Source: Vitellaria paradoxa (taxonomy: Eukaryota > Streptophyta > Magnoliopsida > Ericales > Sapotaceae). From it: a stretch of DNA of 64,000 bases. The translations under genes and the position numbers were made by a program. The DNA lies in assembly GCA_019916065.1 (NCBI GenBank), contig CM034240.1, positions 40,946,561 to 41,010,560 on the forward strand, given 5' to 3'. Numbering within the stretch: the first letter of the stretch is position 1; every line of letters starts with the position of its first letter. The notes under the pieces were generated by a model. The model had not been told where the DNA came from and did no database searches. It was given only the letters and a program-made list of their open reading frames with translations. Shown one piece after another: positions 35,601 through 45,573 of the stretch.

Positions 35601-38473
35601 ATAGTCAAAGATACGCCACTTTCGGCAAATCAACTATCGCAGTATGCCAGTTCATTGATTCCTCATTGTTTAATATTGCAGCATGCTATTTCATTGATTC
35701 CTCAAACATTAAAAGCTAGAGCTTTTCTGAAAAGACAGATTGAAATATGGTTTTTTCGGGAAAAAAAAATGGTGAAGCAAGAAAGACATGCAAGAACACA
35801 AAACTAACCTTCATGTATGGGCAGGAAGCACAGCCACCATGAATAGAACATCCCTCTCCACTAGCAACACCTGGAATAACAGATACTTCCATAAAATCCT
35901 CTACTTCACCCAAGTTTGGGCCCTGAGACAAACTTTGTGTCCTTGACACTGAGTTTGATGAAACAGGAAACACAATCTCAACAGTAATCTTTGCACTTAT
36001 AGAAGTGGAGTTTGCAGAACCCAACAATCTGCGAACTGCAGCAACGATTGAGGTTATCATTCCTGATTCGGTACCCAAAACAAATTGAAGGTGGTCATTG
36101 GCATTCCTATCTAGGGCCTCTTGTACCCTATTTGTGATAAAGTCTAATATGTTCTGAGTGGAACCTACTACCCCCATTCCTCTTCTCTTTGCTTCCATTG
36201 CCAGTGAGAACATTTCCCCAGGGACCTCAAGATGAGCAGTTAGAAAAGCATCACAATACATTTGATCTATCTTCTCTGCAACTTCATGCCCAAACAGGTG
36301 ATGTACAATGCATGTTCCATCCTGCCACAGTAAAATTAAACTGTTGTTAGAAAATAGCAAGAAAACTTTCACAAAGTACATGCTGAGAAGTAAAGTACTA
36401 AACTCCTATTTTTATTGATTAACAAACTGCCTTTTATAGGCCACTAAACAAATACAAAAGAAGGAATTACTAGACATAAAAATAAGAACAATTTAACAAA
36501 CTCCTACCATATTGGTAACAACCAAGACTCAACTTCCTCCTAAAGACTAAGTAAATAACAAAACAAACTAACTGAATAATCCTAAAAATCAAGGAGAAAC
36601 AAAGACTCGGTCAAATGTTGAATTAATATTCAACATCCTCCCTTAATTCAACATGGCCTTAAACTTAAAAAAAAAAAAAAAAACAAAATAAATATGAAAT
36701 TGGAGCACATCTCTCCAGACTTTTCAATTTCATGGAGCACATCTCTCCGTTAATTTCCTCATGGAGAACTTTTCCCCAAAACATTCTTTCTACTTGGAGC
36801 ACTTCTCATCCAAGCACAGATGCACTTCTCATCATGTAATCTCAAAGCAGAATTTCTTCTTGTACTAAGTTTGCTGTCTCCTATTTGAATCGACATTTTT
36901 TTTCCTTATGCCCAAATCTTTTACAATGAAAACAATGTGGCTTACCTTTATGTCAACAATCATTTTCTTCATGGCTGGTCTTCTTACAGATGCCACAAGG
37001 AGAGTACTTGCCTTCGACTGCCGTTTCACCTCTTAAAGGTTTCTTAAACTTTTGTTTCACAAAAAGTGCTACTTCATCGTCAACCCTTTTAGATCTGATG
37101 ATTGCCCTTTGCTCTTGTGCTTGTAACTTGCTTAATAACTCCACAATTGTAAGAGACTTCAAGTCATGCAATTCTTCAATTGCTGATATTTTAGGCTCAA
37201 ACTTGACAGGGAGACTAACCAAAATCTTTTCAACAACTCGATGATCTGGAAAGTTATCACCAAGTAGTCTAATTTGATTGACTATCTCCATTAATTTTGA
37301 AGAGTAGTCCTTTAATTTTTCACCTTCCTTTAACCTCATCATCTCGAGTTCACGCTTGAGACTCAAAAGCTTGACTGATTTAACCCTCTCATTGCCTTCA
37401 AATTCTTCTTTAAGTTTATCCCAGGCTTCTTTGGGTGATTCATAAGTCATTATTCTTGTGAAAATTACGTCTGATACTGCAGCATGTATGCAAGTGAGTG
37501 CCTTCAGTTTCTTTGCCAAATCCTCTTCATATTTTTTAACTTGAGCTAGCGTACGATTCTGCCCAAGAGGTGTAGGATCAGCTTCTTTTTCTACGACCTC
37601 CCATAGACTCAAAGCTTTAAAATGAGCCTTCATCTTGATAGCCCACATCTGATAGTTTTTCCCATTAAAAATAAGGAGAGTTTGAGAAAAGGGATTTGAT
37701 GCCATAGATAATGTTCTCTAATGTTTAAACTCTCATCCCTTTAGATCGTATGGCTCTGATACTATGTTAGAAAATAGCAAGAAAACTTTCACAAAGTATG
37801 CTGAGAAGTAGAGTATTGAACTCCTACTTTTATTGATTAACAAACTGCCTTTTATAGGCCACTAAACAAATACGAAAGAAGGAATTACTAGGCATGAAAA
37901 TAGGAACAACTTAACAAACTCCTACCATATTGGTAACAACCAAGACTCAACTTGCTCCTAAAGATTAAGTAAATAACAAAACAAACTAACTGAATAATCC
38001 TAAAAATCAAGGAGAAACAAAGACTCGGTCAAATGTTGAATTAATTTTCAACACACCAAATATACATACAGTGATTATTTAAATGGTCAACACAAAATGC
38101 ATACAAATAAAAGGAAAGGAAAGCAATGAAACTAGCTTCTAGAAGGTAGGAGTAGATGATCAAAGCCAAACCTCTAAGAAACAATTCTCAATGCCCCTCT
38201 TTATTCAGCCTCCCAAATTTGAACTTGACGAATCCATTGTTACAATGGAGACCATAAGGGAATTCGTTGGGCCAAATAAAATAAGTCTTGTGTGATTCAA
38301 CATACGATTGTTGTCACACAGATGTTCTCATATGCAAACCCATCCATCCCCAGAGGGATAAGAGTGGTAGGTTCTGGCATTGCAAATGAAGTCAGTTTAG
38401 GAGAAGGCATCAAATATGCAGGAAATACGCATTCATAAAGTGCTAGGGATGAAGAAAGCGCACTTCATTTCAA

Positions 38474-38507
<34 letters not shown>

Positions 38508-41500
38508 AATGAGGGAAACAGAGAGAAAATGGTTTCTTCCTGATAATTCATTTCATTTTCATGTTGAAGGACTCCACTAGAAAACTTCGTTATAAGGCAT
38601 CTCAAACTTCAGCCCGACATGTTGAAAGCACATTTCGTGAATTCCGAATATGGCTAGTCATGCAACCTTATCATTATGTTATGTATAATTGCATGCCCTG
38701 GACATCCATTTGCTGTGATGTAATTTTTGTAGTACCACAAGTTCCTGGTTTTTGTCTAAGACGCATGGAAGACAATCAAGCAAGCAGCGCACAAGTCAGG
38801 AGGTAGAGGAGAGAAAGAAGGGTCTGGGAGAATTAGCCTTGGATATTGTGTGTATAATTCCAAAAGAAACCTAACAATGGAGCCAAGAAGCCAAGGAGAA
38901 AATTGGAATAGAAAAATGATTTGTTACAAGTGTGGTTGTATTCCTACGGAAGGCAAAGGGTCCTGGTCTAGGACTCAGTGGCCCAGAGGGCAGAAACTAT
39001 CTGAGCCTGATAACAGTCGCAATAGTTCCATGTGACCTCGTTTTCTATCAAATCAACCCCCCAACCCCCCCCCCCCACCCCAAAAAAAAAACACCTATTT
39101 ACCTCTAATTGTTTTCAAAACCCCTATGCTTGCGGCAAGCCTATCAAATCCAAAATTAAGTTGATACATCCGTCTACATAACAGCAATTTATAACAGTGC
39201 CAAGACCAAAACAATTATAGGGCGGAAACATCCAAGTACAGTCGCCGCAAATGAAAACCAGAGCCCAAGTTATGAAAGCACCATTCGATACACTTGTTCT
39301 GATTTCACAAGCAGAAGCATTGGAAATCACCTGATAATAGTGCAGGCGAGGCAACAATGATTTAATTGTGTCTCTATTGTGCTCCGGATGAATCTCACCT
39401 ATTTCTTCATCAGTCATCACAGTCATCTGTTGAAACAACTCCATGATGTTTGCACCCATGTAGGTATCAGGCCCAAACCATACATCCAGGTTAGGTACTT
39501 GAGCAAAAGCCTGCAGGAAATAAACAAAAAGAGCTTGCATTCATAATAAGGAAGAAAAAAAAAATCAAATATGAGTGACTACTAGATGCCTCATAATATG
39601 ATAAAGCAAGAAATGGCACAAGCATTAAATGATGCCTGTCACCAACCTGCAGGATGGTCTGCACAACATTAGAAGAAGTACAGGTTATCGTGGCCACAAG
39701 TTCATGAGCATTTGCCTTTGTCTCCAAAGAAGTATTTATGTAGACAACATGCAAAGATGGAGACGCCATAGAAGCCGCATCCAAATAATCCATATATGCA
39801 GGATTAGCAGCAGCATCAGCTAAAGAGCATCCAATTCGTTCATTTGACATCCTGTACACACCAACCTGAAAATAGCATATGTCACAATCAAGATACAGCA
39901 AAGGAGAGAAACTTCAAATTGGTTCAGCGGTACAAAGCAAGTAGTACTAAAAACATTATGATGGATGAGACATGCAATATCTGATCCATGTGCAAAACCA
40001 TATGACAAGGCAGATTAATTCGAGAATTCCTCCGTTCCCATGCTTTCTGCCTTTTAATTTATAATGGGCATTTAACAATCAGACACTTGGGCCAAAAACA
40101 ATTCTTTTCTGCAACGGATCTAGACAAGTCCACTGGGTTTCATGCATCAGAAGTTGTTGGGGGTAATGAAAAAACACAATCATAAGCGACAGAAACAGTA
40201 AGTCAACTTATGCAAGCTAGCCTCCTTGGTATTCTCCTTATTGTTTACGAGGGGGTTAAATTATATCAAATCAATTTTCAGGCCTTGAAGAATGTGTGGT
40301 ATACGCTCATGGTTCCTTGTACATGCAGTACAAACTTTGGGGTCAAGTTTAGGAGAATGATGCAGCATGTAGAAAGAGGAAAACGGGGAAAAAGTAATTC
40401 TGCATGTAGCGTAACCAAGATATCTTCTAAAAAAGATTAAGGATAATTTGGCGCCACAATTAATGATTCTCATAATAAGTATGCTGCTTGACAAGTGTCT
40501 ATGCTTTTATAGGTTGTTAGAGGTACTTCGACACTCTTTGGATTTGCTGAATTGGGCCATGCTGTCGAGATCCAAAATTTGGTATAATGTTATGAGGTTT
40601 AGAATAATCCAGTGTAGAAATAAAAAGACTTTAAAATAGAGAAAACCGAGTACCTCTGAGAAGCCGGCCTGATCAAGGATTGCACGAACATTTTCCGACA
40701 TAAAGTCAACACCTAGAACTGTGATATATTGGCAGCCAGCTTTTGCCATCTTAACAGCTGAATCCGCCATGGCCAATGAATCTGATATATGGATATGAGG
40801 CCAGTGCTTCTGTGCAGCAGTTAAGACACCTTGAACCTCAGGGTCCATGTAAAAATGTGCAACAATACCTATTTTCTTCTTCCTTAGCACACTGACAAGT
40901 TCTTGAACCTTTAATTCATCAGGTGACAAAAATCTTGCCTGCAAATACGCTCAAATGTAACTTACAATTGCTGCTTTCAAGAAATTTATCATGGAAAATA
41001 TTATATAAAAAAAAAAAAAAGTGCAGCCCAATGCACAAAAATCTCGCCTGCAAATATGCTTTGCCGGTACAAGATATCTGCTGGCAGGTGCTGGTGTCTA
41101 ACGAGGTAGGACATGTGTTGGTTGGTAGATGGGGGATTAAATATTTGATTTGCCGCAGGTAAGGGTCTCTTTTGGATGGCCGAGGCACAGTCCCTTGAGC
41201 AAGGGGCCCGGTGGTTCAGCAAGCATTACTCTTGCCTCTAGTCCAGTGAACTCGTAAGTGATCCTGGGTGAAAGTCGAGTCCAGTGAACCCGTAAATGCT
41301 GCCTCACGAGGCCGACACGTGGATGGTGGAGATCATGCCATGTGGAGACTACTAGGGGTACCCACAGTGTTAACAAATAAACCTCCTCTAAAAAAAAATA
41401 AAATAAAATAAAGGAGGTCCAAGATCAAATTTTATTTTGATCAAAATTTTTTACTTCTTTTTTTTTCCCATAAACTATCTTTAGCAACACCATTACAATA

Positions 41501-42589
41501 AATTTGCTCTACTGTCTAATCATCATTCCTGCAAATAAGTCAGTAACAAGGTGCCTTGCCTTAGCATAGTCTATACTACACATGCCAAATCATAGAAGAA
41601 GGCCTTTTCTCCTATTAGCATCTGAAAGCCAAATCCAGAAGAACTTGGTCACAATTATTAGCACATATTAAGCTCATCTCATGCATTCAATTTTTATCTA
41701 AAGAGAAATGAATATGACAAAGACAGCATTTGTTATACAGAAATTACAAGGTACATGGCGACGAATTGCTAACCTGAGCTTCAGCGAACTTTCCCTTCGC
41801 ATGTATGCCATCAGCCGATATAACGAGAGATGGGAAAGGCTCACCAGGAGGCTTCCCCTCCCTCTCAGCAACCAAAGCTTTAGTCCTCTTCTGCATTGCG
41901 ATCAACACATTGTGCCACGTGTTCACCCTCGAATTACTCCGGCCGCCCAGTAATCCAACAACATTCAACGCTGTCAAATCCTCTGTTTTCAAGCTCAGCA
42001 CCTCCTCCGGCCCCGCCCCGTCCAGAACCCAAATCAAGCACGAGCTGAGCCCTCTGGTAATCTCCGAATCACTATCCGCTCTAAACCTCATCTTCCCAAT
42101 CTCGTCCATTCTCGCGTCCAGCCACAGCCGCGCCGTACACCCCATAACCCGATTCGAATCGATTCTCAACGATTCATCAGCCGACGGGAAGAGGGCCGCG
42201 TACTCCAGCAAGCGCTTCACACGGTCGACTGGTTCGGAGGGAGATTGGAATTCCGAGACGAGCCGGTCAATTTTACTAGTGGCGAGATCACAGCTCCATG
42301 ACGGAGACGAAGTAACCGCCCAACAACGGAGCGAGGAGGAAGAAGAAGAAGAAGAAGAATAAGACGAGCCATGGTTTTTTCGAGAACCCGATTTGATAAC
42401 GTAGCAAGAGTTGACATCGGACTTGGGGTTTCGAGTGCAGTAGAGAGAATGGAAATTGAAGTAAGAGGGAATGGAACTAGCGTCAGGATTAGGATTTTGC
42501 AGTTTGGTGAAGCAAGAAGAAGAAGAAGAAGAAGAAGAAGAAAAAGAGGGAGATGGAGAAACTCGCATGGCTACGGTTGCAGAGTTCAT
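26690..42589 (-). CDS. QS: quinolinate synthase, chloroplast (SufE-NadA fusion)
   Basis: Makes quinolinate from iminoaspartate and dihydroxyacetone phosphate, the second step of de novo NAD synthesis in plastids. Seven coding exons (minus): 42589-41774, 40938-40654, 39865-39647, 39510-39331, 36321-35809, 27032-26871, 26773-26690. All junctions are GT-AG and all exons are multiples of three; the protein is 752 aa. Order: Ser-rich transit peptide (1 to about 95); SufE domain (about 105-245) with active cysteine in RVMGCTARLW; NadA domain from ARFLSPDELK, with HFYMDPEVQG, GVDFMSENVR, ITCTSSNVVQ and GPDTYMGAN, then CSIHGGCASC (iron-sulfur region), GKLIADVGCE and HMRHFQ. Introns 4 (3.0 kb) and 5 (8.8 kb) hold retroelements. 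The first ATG is used as start; a second ATG seven codons in is possible. Confidence 0.95.
27913..28126 (+). repeat. 5' LTR of the young Copia
   Basis: 214 bp, TGTTAAGTTTGG to TTCTAACA, with the TATA box TATATAA at 28044-28050. One base differs from the 3' LTR. Confidence 0.95.
28207..28545 (+). repeat. tandem duplication in the Copia leader
   Basis: Two units of about 169 bp (28207-28375 and 28376-28545) share blocks such as TCAGAGACGAACCTA, TATCATCGGG and TCACG-GCCGCCTGAAG. They are clearly diverged from each other, so the duplication is older than this insertion. Confidence 0.75.
28764..32957 (+). CDS. Copia gag-pol polyprotein, intact
   Basis: 1,397 aa from the ATG at 28764 (MDRSDNITSLSV), no stop or frameshift. 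Domains in order: gag (from LDGTNYVLWAQAL), zinc knuckle with CLTCHKTAPGHFQRDCP at about 277-293; protease WYFDSGCCNHMT at about 368; pre-integrase LWHCRLGHVSFSRL with CLSC; integrase core with HSDIWGP, FRSDNAMEYL and QQNGRAERKHRH (about 563, 628, 664), keeping the D, D and E; RT with YVDDMIITGDD at about 1081; RNase H with FSDVDWAGD, ARSSTEAEYRAL and YCDNQSAI. Protein order (integrase before RT) is Copia. It looks capable of function. An upstream in-frame TTG is not used as start. Confidence 0.96.
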   Translation: MDRSDNITSLSVILDGTNYVLWAQALSGFIKGRRLWRIISGSQTKPIQKDNEDQSAFDDRLYDWESKNYQIVTWFRATTVPSISLQFGRFHDDAQYPSPAKAIWDFLKDRYQTTGHAHQYQLLQNLHRMRQESGQSINDFLSHMSSVWDQLALCEPTWKDSEDAQLYTVHRNHQRLLLFLMALHDTFESVRASLLHRMPLPTLEHAISELLSEETRLGLKTKALDSVLATTPSSVPDAALVISHIRSSRSLASHSCIYCQNRGLPHTYSFEHCPVRECLTCHKTAPGHFQRDCPKASSSKAPFKRGSSKSSAKSSGSRATAAVASDGSSSSGPSFSMTDVESIIQQVLAKTGTSPSTALSVMPGNSSWYFDSGCCNHMTSDSTIFSSIAPSSSIPTIHTADGTHMAVTHTGHISTPSISLSDVYHIPNLTLNLVSIGQLCDLGLIITFSASGCLVQDPRTKQVLGIGRKHGRLFEIVYLQLSLPSATSAAASASASPASTFNLWHCRLGHVSFSRLKTLISSGQLGHVVSEKTDCLSCQTAKQHALPFNNSNSVSLAPFDLVHSDIWGPSPTPTMGGSRYFVIFVDDFTRYTWLYLLTKRSELKQIYSDFSAMVKTQFSSTIKVFRSDNAMEYLDSEVLSVLRSQGTLSHLSCPGTSQQNGRAERKHRHLLDTIRALLISSSCPEKFWGEAALTAAYTINRVPTSVFGNTTPFERLYGFPPDYSHLRVFGSACFVLLQPHERTKLEPRSRLCCFLGYGIEHKGYRCWDPISRRLRVSRHVVFWEHKMFSTISSFQLSPSSHIPLFTDVSTDLHSDIFDAESPQISQPPLLTIHPETPGPSAGPVTTPDECSPPSPIDNSPPSERPKRVTQPSVRLRDYIVGSAAFSTHEPSSYREACTNPLWQHAMDDELQALEKTHTWDVVPLPPGKTAISCKWIYKIKTRSDGSIERHKARLVARGFTQEYGIDYEETFAPVARLTSVRSLLAISAARNWDIHQMDVKNAFLNGDLTEEVYMQPPPGSSVPSSHVCKLRRALYGLKQAPRAWFAKFSSTIHEFGFTSSSYDSALFLRTTTVGSVLLLLYVDDMIITGDDSVGISHLKQFLSCQFEMKDLGFLNYFLGLEISRDSFGYFLSQAKYASDLLTRAGISDCKTASTPIDTQLRLTPLDGTPLSDATLYRQLVGSLVYLTVTRPDIAYAVHIVSQFMAAPRSHHFTALLRILRYIKGTMFHGLYYSAHSPLELHAFSDVDWAGDPTHRRSTTGFCFFLGTSLIAWRSKKQTLTARSSTEAEYRALADTTQELLWLRWLLTDMGVPHSTGTLLYCDNQSAIQIAHNDVFHDRTKHIEIDCHFIRQHVRQGSVRLISVSSANQIADLFTKAHPPGHFSELIAKLKLIPALPP
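32970..33183 (+). repeat. 3' LTR of the young Copia
   Basis: 214 bp, same ends as the 5' LTR, TATA box at 33101-33107. Followed by the target duplication ATTCA. Confidence 0.95.
33189..35808. other. remaining intron 5 DNA of quinolinate synthase, with old retroelement debris
   Basis: Contains TA (33196-33217), poly-A (33370-33390) and ATT (33583-33622) repeats and a TA repeat at 34820-34839. Around 33878 the sequence ATTAGTATCACAGC resembles a Copia primer site after an LTR-like end, and 33900-34600 is GC-richer and looks like a retroelement leader. No reading frame survives. The first about 35 bp to the right of 35770 lead into exon 5. Confidence 0.35.
36345..36635 (-). repeat. 3' LTR of the gag-only element
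   Basis: 291 bp, TG...CA ends, about 96 % identical to the partner at 37765-38053. Confidence 0.9.
36895..37705 (-). CDS. gag protein of the non-autonomous Copia-type element
   Basis: From MASNPFSQTLLIFNGKNYQM at 37705 a 250-aa frame covers a complete UBN2/gag domain (LWEVVEKEADP, SPKEAWDKLKEEFEGN, LKDYSSKLMEIVNQIRLLG) and a zinc knuckle CGICKKTSHEENDC (CX2CX4HX4C) before a TGA at 36953-36955. In the same frame after the TGA a second intact knuckle follows, CFHCKRFGHKEKKC. The TGA stands where a tryptophan codon (TGG) would be expected, so the protein either ends after the first knuckle or was recently shortened by one base change. The product would be an RNA-binding capsid protein without enzymes. 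Confidence 0.85.
37765..38053 (-). repeat. 5' LTR of the gag-only element
   Basis: 289 bp; followed on the minus strand by the primer-binding site. Most differences from the other LTR are transitions, as expected from methylated plant DNA. Confidence 0.9.
38474..38508 (+). repeat. CT microsatellite in QS intron 4
   Basis: (CT)n with one interruption (CTAT). No coding content in the surrounding 38054-39330 stretch, which is the rest of intron 4 and also has a poly-C tract at about 39059-39080. Confidence 0.7.
41170..41412 (+). mobile_element. possible SINE-like retroposon in QS intron 1
   Basis: A GC-richer 240-bp block starts near GATGGCCGAGGCACAG, has a tRNA-like pair of boxes (GCCCGGTGGTTCAGC and GAAAGTCGAGTCC) and ends in an A-rich tail (AAAAAAAAATAAAATAAAAT). 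No target duplication was found. This is a suggestion from layout alone. Confidence 0.35.
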
Positions 42590-42644
42590 ATGCCGCGCGC
42601 GGCCTTAAAGTTAGGGCCTTAATAGTTGAGTGGAGGAATGGGCG

Positions 42645-42690
42645 TTAATGGATATATATAGATATAGAGAGAGAGAAAGAGAGATCGGAA
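42645..42690 (-). promoter_or_regulatory. core promoter of quinolinate synthase
   Basis: On the minus strand a CT-rich tract (about 42665-42690) is followed by CTATATCTATATATA (about 42650-42665), then the ATG at 42589. The TATA-to-ATG distance of about 65 bp leaves a very short 5' leader. Confidence 0.45.
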
Positions 42691-44955
42691 CGAGCTCGGC
42701 CATTAATTAATTGAGACAAGAGACACAAGACCCAGAACAAGAACGAAGGCGACCCCCAGGGTGGCAACTGTGGAAATAAGGATGGCTGTATGAAAAATAA
42801 TGGTTAAAACTGACTTGGGACGTTGATTAGGAGCGTTTGGAGTTCCGTTTTCAACAAGGATACGAATTTAGAATTTTTTCTATTTTCTCATTGGAGCGGG
42901 GGTGTCATCGGATAGACAATTTTAAAACCTTTCAAAAAAAATAAAATAAAAAGTTTTAAAATTATTTTTTTTTATTTTAAGCTCTTACCCCTATCTAATA
43001 ATTATACCTAACAATTATACTGGGTGTGTTTAAAATTATATAAATTTATAAAGTTAATGTCTTGTATTTTGTGCAATGATAGGAAAACTTGAATTTTATA
43101 ATCTCATAATTCGTATTTGTAAGAAATTCGTAAAATTTTATATATTTTTTTTAACATCAAACAGTGCTATTGTATGTAAATCTGAATCATCACGCTCCAA
43201 CTAATTTTTTTAAGAATTTATTTAATTTATGCTTTAAATATAGCACTGTTTAACCTTCAACATTAGTTGAACTAACAAACTCTAAATAATATATTCACTA
43301 AATTAATTATTTTTATTGTGTCCATATTTTTTATAACTACTATTCTCTCTCAATCTTCTTATTTTATGCTTTTGAAAAGAGATGTCATTACTTCTTTCCC
43401 ACTTCTACCCTTCCTGATTCGTTGGTTTTCTTTTCGGGTGCATTGTACTTCCTCTAACGAAAATCTTGTATTGCGCGGATATTTTTTAGCTTTTCGTTAA
43501 GGGAAGTGTTTGGTTAGCCAATACTAATAAAAATTTATCAAATTTACTAAATTTTTATATTTTTTTAATTAAATTTCACCATATATCACTTTTATATAAA
43601 ATTTTTATATTTTTATTACATTTTTGATCAAATATTTTTACTCCAAATATTCTTAAATAAAAAATAATAATTCAATTTCTTATAAATTTCTACACAAATT
43701 GATGCAAAACATGAAACAACGTAATAATGAACAAGAAGAAGGAGGAGAAGGGAGGGAAAAAAAAAAAAGTTTCTATATATCCACGTTACATGGAAAACTA
43801 AAATTTGCTTTCACCCGTAATTAGGAAATAACGAGACTCGAATCTCATGGTTAATTTATTCTTATTGTACTTTTTTCTCGTACAAGTTATCGTTGAATTA
43901 ATTTATATGCATTTTGTTTAAAATCATCACAGCTATAGAATAATATCTTCCGTTTGAAGATCAACGGTAGAAACATAAACAGTGAAAGGTGAGAAATAAT
44001 TGTGTGATAGGATAATTGAACCGTATGTAAAGCTAATTAAGTTCTTGACAGAGATGAATATGTATACATACAACCAATTGTTCAAGTCACTTACGAAGGA
44101 CCACCAGTTATTCATATTGCTGGGTATTGGTTTATCCATTTACATGCACTTGCCGAGTGCCTACTGGTTTATCAGTATATCAGCTAGGAGAAGATGAGAG
44201 CGAGGGAGGGAGGGAGGGAGGGAGGTTTATCCGAGGAACGTCCTAGATTGAGTTTGATAAGTACTTGCTTTCAATTACCTTTGACAAAAATGTCACCTAC
44301 ATTAAAAACACCATAAAAGCAACACCGATCGCAATTTTCAACAACATTGACCCCACCCATGTTTAACCGATGCAAGTTCAAGTTGGCATGCATGGGTTTT
44401 CAATCTTAATTAATTTGTGGGCCGTGATTCAAAAATTGACTCCTACGTTTTACATAGAACTTAAAATGATTCTATCATATTTTAATAGAATGACGAATTG
44501 TGTCAGTATTTAGAATAAGATAGAAGTGATGTTATTTATTAAAAAAAATGAAAAAGAAAAAGTTAGAATAGAGAAGAGAATAATGAAAAATATATTTATA
44601 ATAAAATCAAAATATAAAAAAATGAAAAAAAATGAAAATATTTTTCATGGTTTATAATTAGCTCAATGAAGATCTCCTAACATCAATCGAGGGTTTATTT
44701 GGGACACAAATACAAAGATTTTCTATCATAAAATAATTAATCATAATAATTATATTTATAAAATTTATTATGTTATATATTATAATTAAGGATATGATTG
44801 AAAAAAAAAAAAAAAAAACATTCAATGGTGCAGCGGTATAGCACCGTTAATTTTATCAAGAAGGCCGTCTTGGTCCAATTCTAGTATGTTGATTTTTTTC
44901 ATCATATTAGAAATTTTTGTAACGTAATTTTATAATAAGTCTAAAATTCTAAATT
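42691..44955. other. AT-rich intergenic region
   Basis: Nothing coding. It includes poly-A and poly-T tracts, a G-rich GGGA repeat at 44205-44224, and a tRNA-like fragment at about 44822-44885. Confidence 0.45.
44205..44224 (+). repeat. GGGA tandem repeat (G-quadruplex motif)
   Basis: Four GGGA units followed by GG form a perfect G3 N1 quadruplex pattern on the + strand. It lies between genes, far from any promoter I can identify. Confidence 0.7.
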
Positions 44956-44960
44956 TATTT

Positions 44961-45573
44961 TGTAATAACCTGGATTTCCTTAATTAAATTATTTAAGTGT
45001 GGTCGTGATATTTATTATAGTAAAAATCTAGAAAATTAAGCATTTGAAAATTTTTGGAATGATAAAAATTAGTTGAAAAAATTTTCGGATTAAATTTCAC
45101 CCTATGTGGGAGTTTAATGTAGAATTTCTAAAATTTTTATCCAAACACTTCTTAGCCCAATTACTTATTTGGTTCAAACCAAGACCATTAACCCATGAGT
45201 CAACCATTTTCTTTGACTCACCTCAACTCACTTCAACTCACTTTATCACTCAATGAATTGACTCATGAATAGTTGGTCTAAATTATTTCCCGACAACTTC
45301 ATTTCCATCTTCCATACACTCTCACCATCTTTCAAATTTATTTGACTAATTGAACAAAGAGAAGACCCACATTGATGACCTTAAAGCATCTTTTTCAAAT
45401 TATTTAGCAAACAAGATTTAAAGCATTTTGTTTGAAAGCTAGCATGATTTAAAGCATTTGGTTAAATTGTCAAAAAGCTAGCATGATTGTTTAAATTTGT
45501 CAAAACATGAAAGTTGTAGGTCTTGAAGTCTAGTTTCTACAGATATAAAGTTTATAGATATTGGAGTCTTGCT
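44961..45573 (+). repeat. 5' LTR of the Gypsy element, internally deleted
   Basis: Matches 46458-47009, then jumps to the equivalent of 47756-47823, so 746 bp are missing; the shared AAAAC at the joint suggests deletion through microhomology. It stops at GTCTTGCTC and runs straight into integrase. Confidence 0.88.

Larger units (their letters stand above)
36345..38053 (-). mobile_element. gag-only LTR retrotransposon in QS intron 4
   Basis: LTRs at 36345-36635 (3' copy) and 37765-38053 (5' copy) both run TGTTAGAAAATAG to TTCAACA and differ at about 12 substitutions plus a 2-bp indel (about 4 %). Next to the 5' LTR is a primer site TAGTATCAGAGCC (37764-37752 on the minus strand); next to the 3' LTR is the purine run GGGAGGA. 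Between them lies only a gag gene: no protease, integrase, RT or RNase H fits in 1.1 kb. It would have to be mobilised by an autonomous Copia. No clear target duplication (flanks ACTGT and CACCA). Confidence 0.9.

Noticed and set aside
39059..39080. Poly-C tract as a functional signal
   Set aside because: A simple homopolymer run inside an intron, without other support.
41805..42362. 185-codon + strand frame over quinolinate synthase exon 1
   Set aside because: Low-complexity shadow of the SufE-domain exon.
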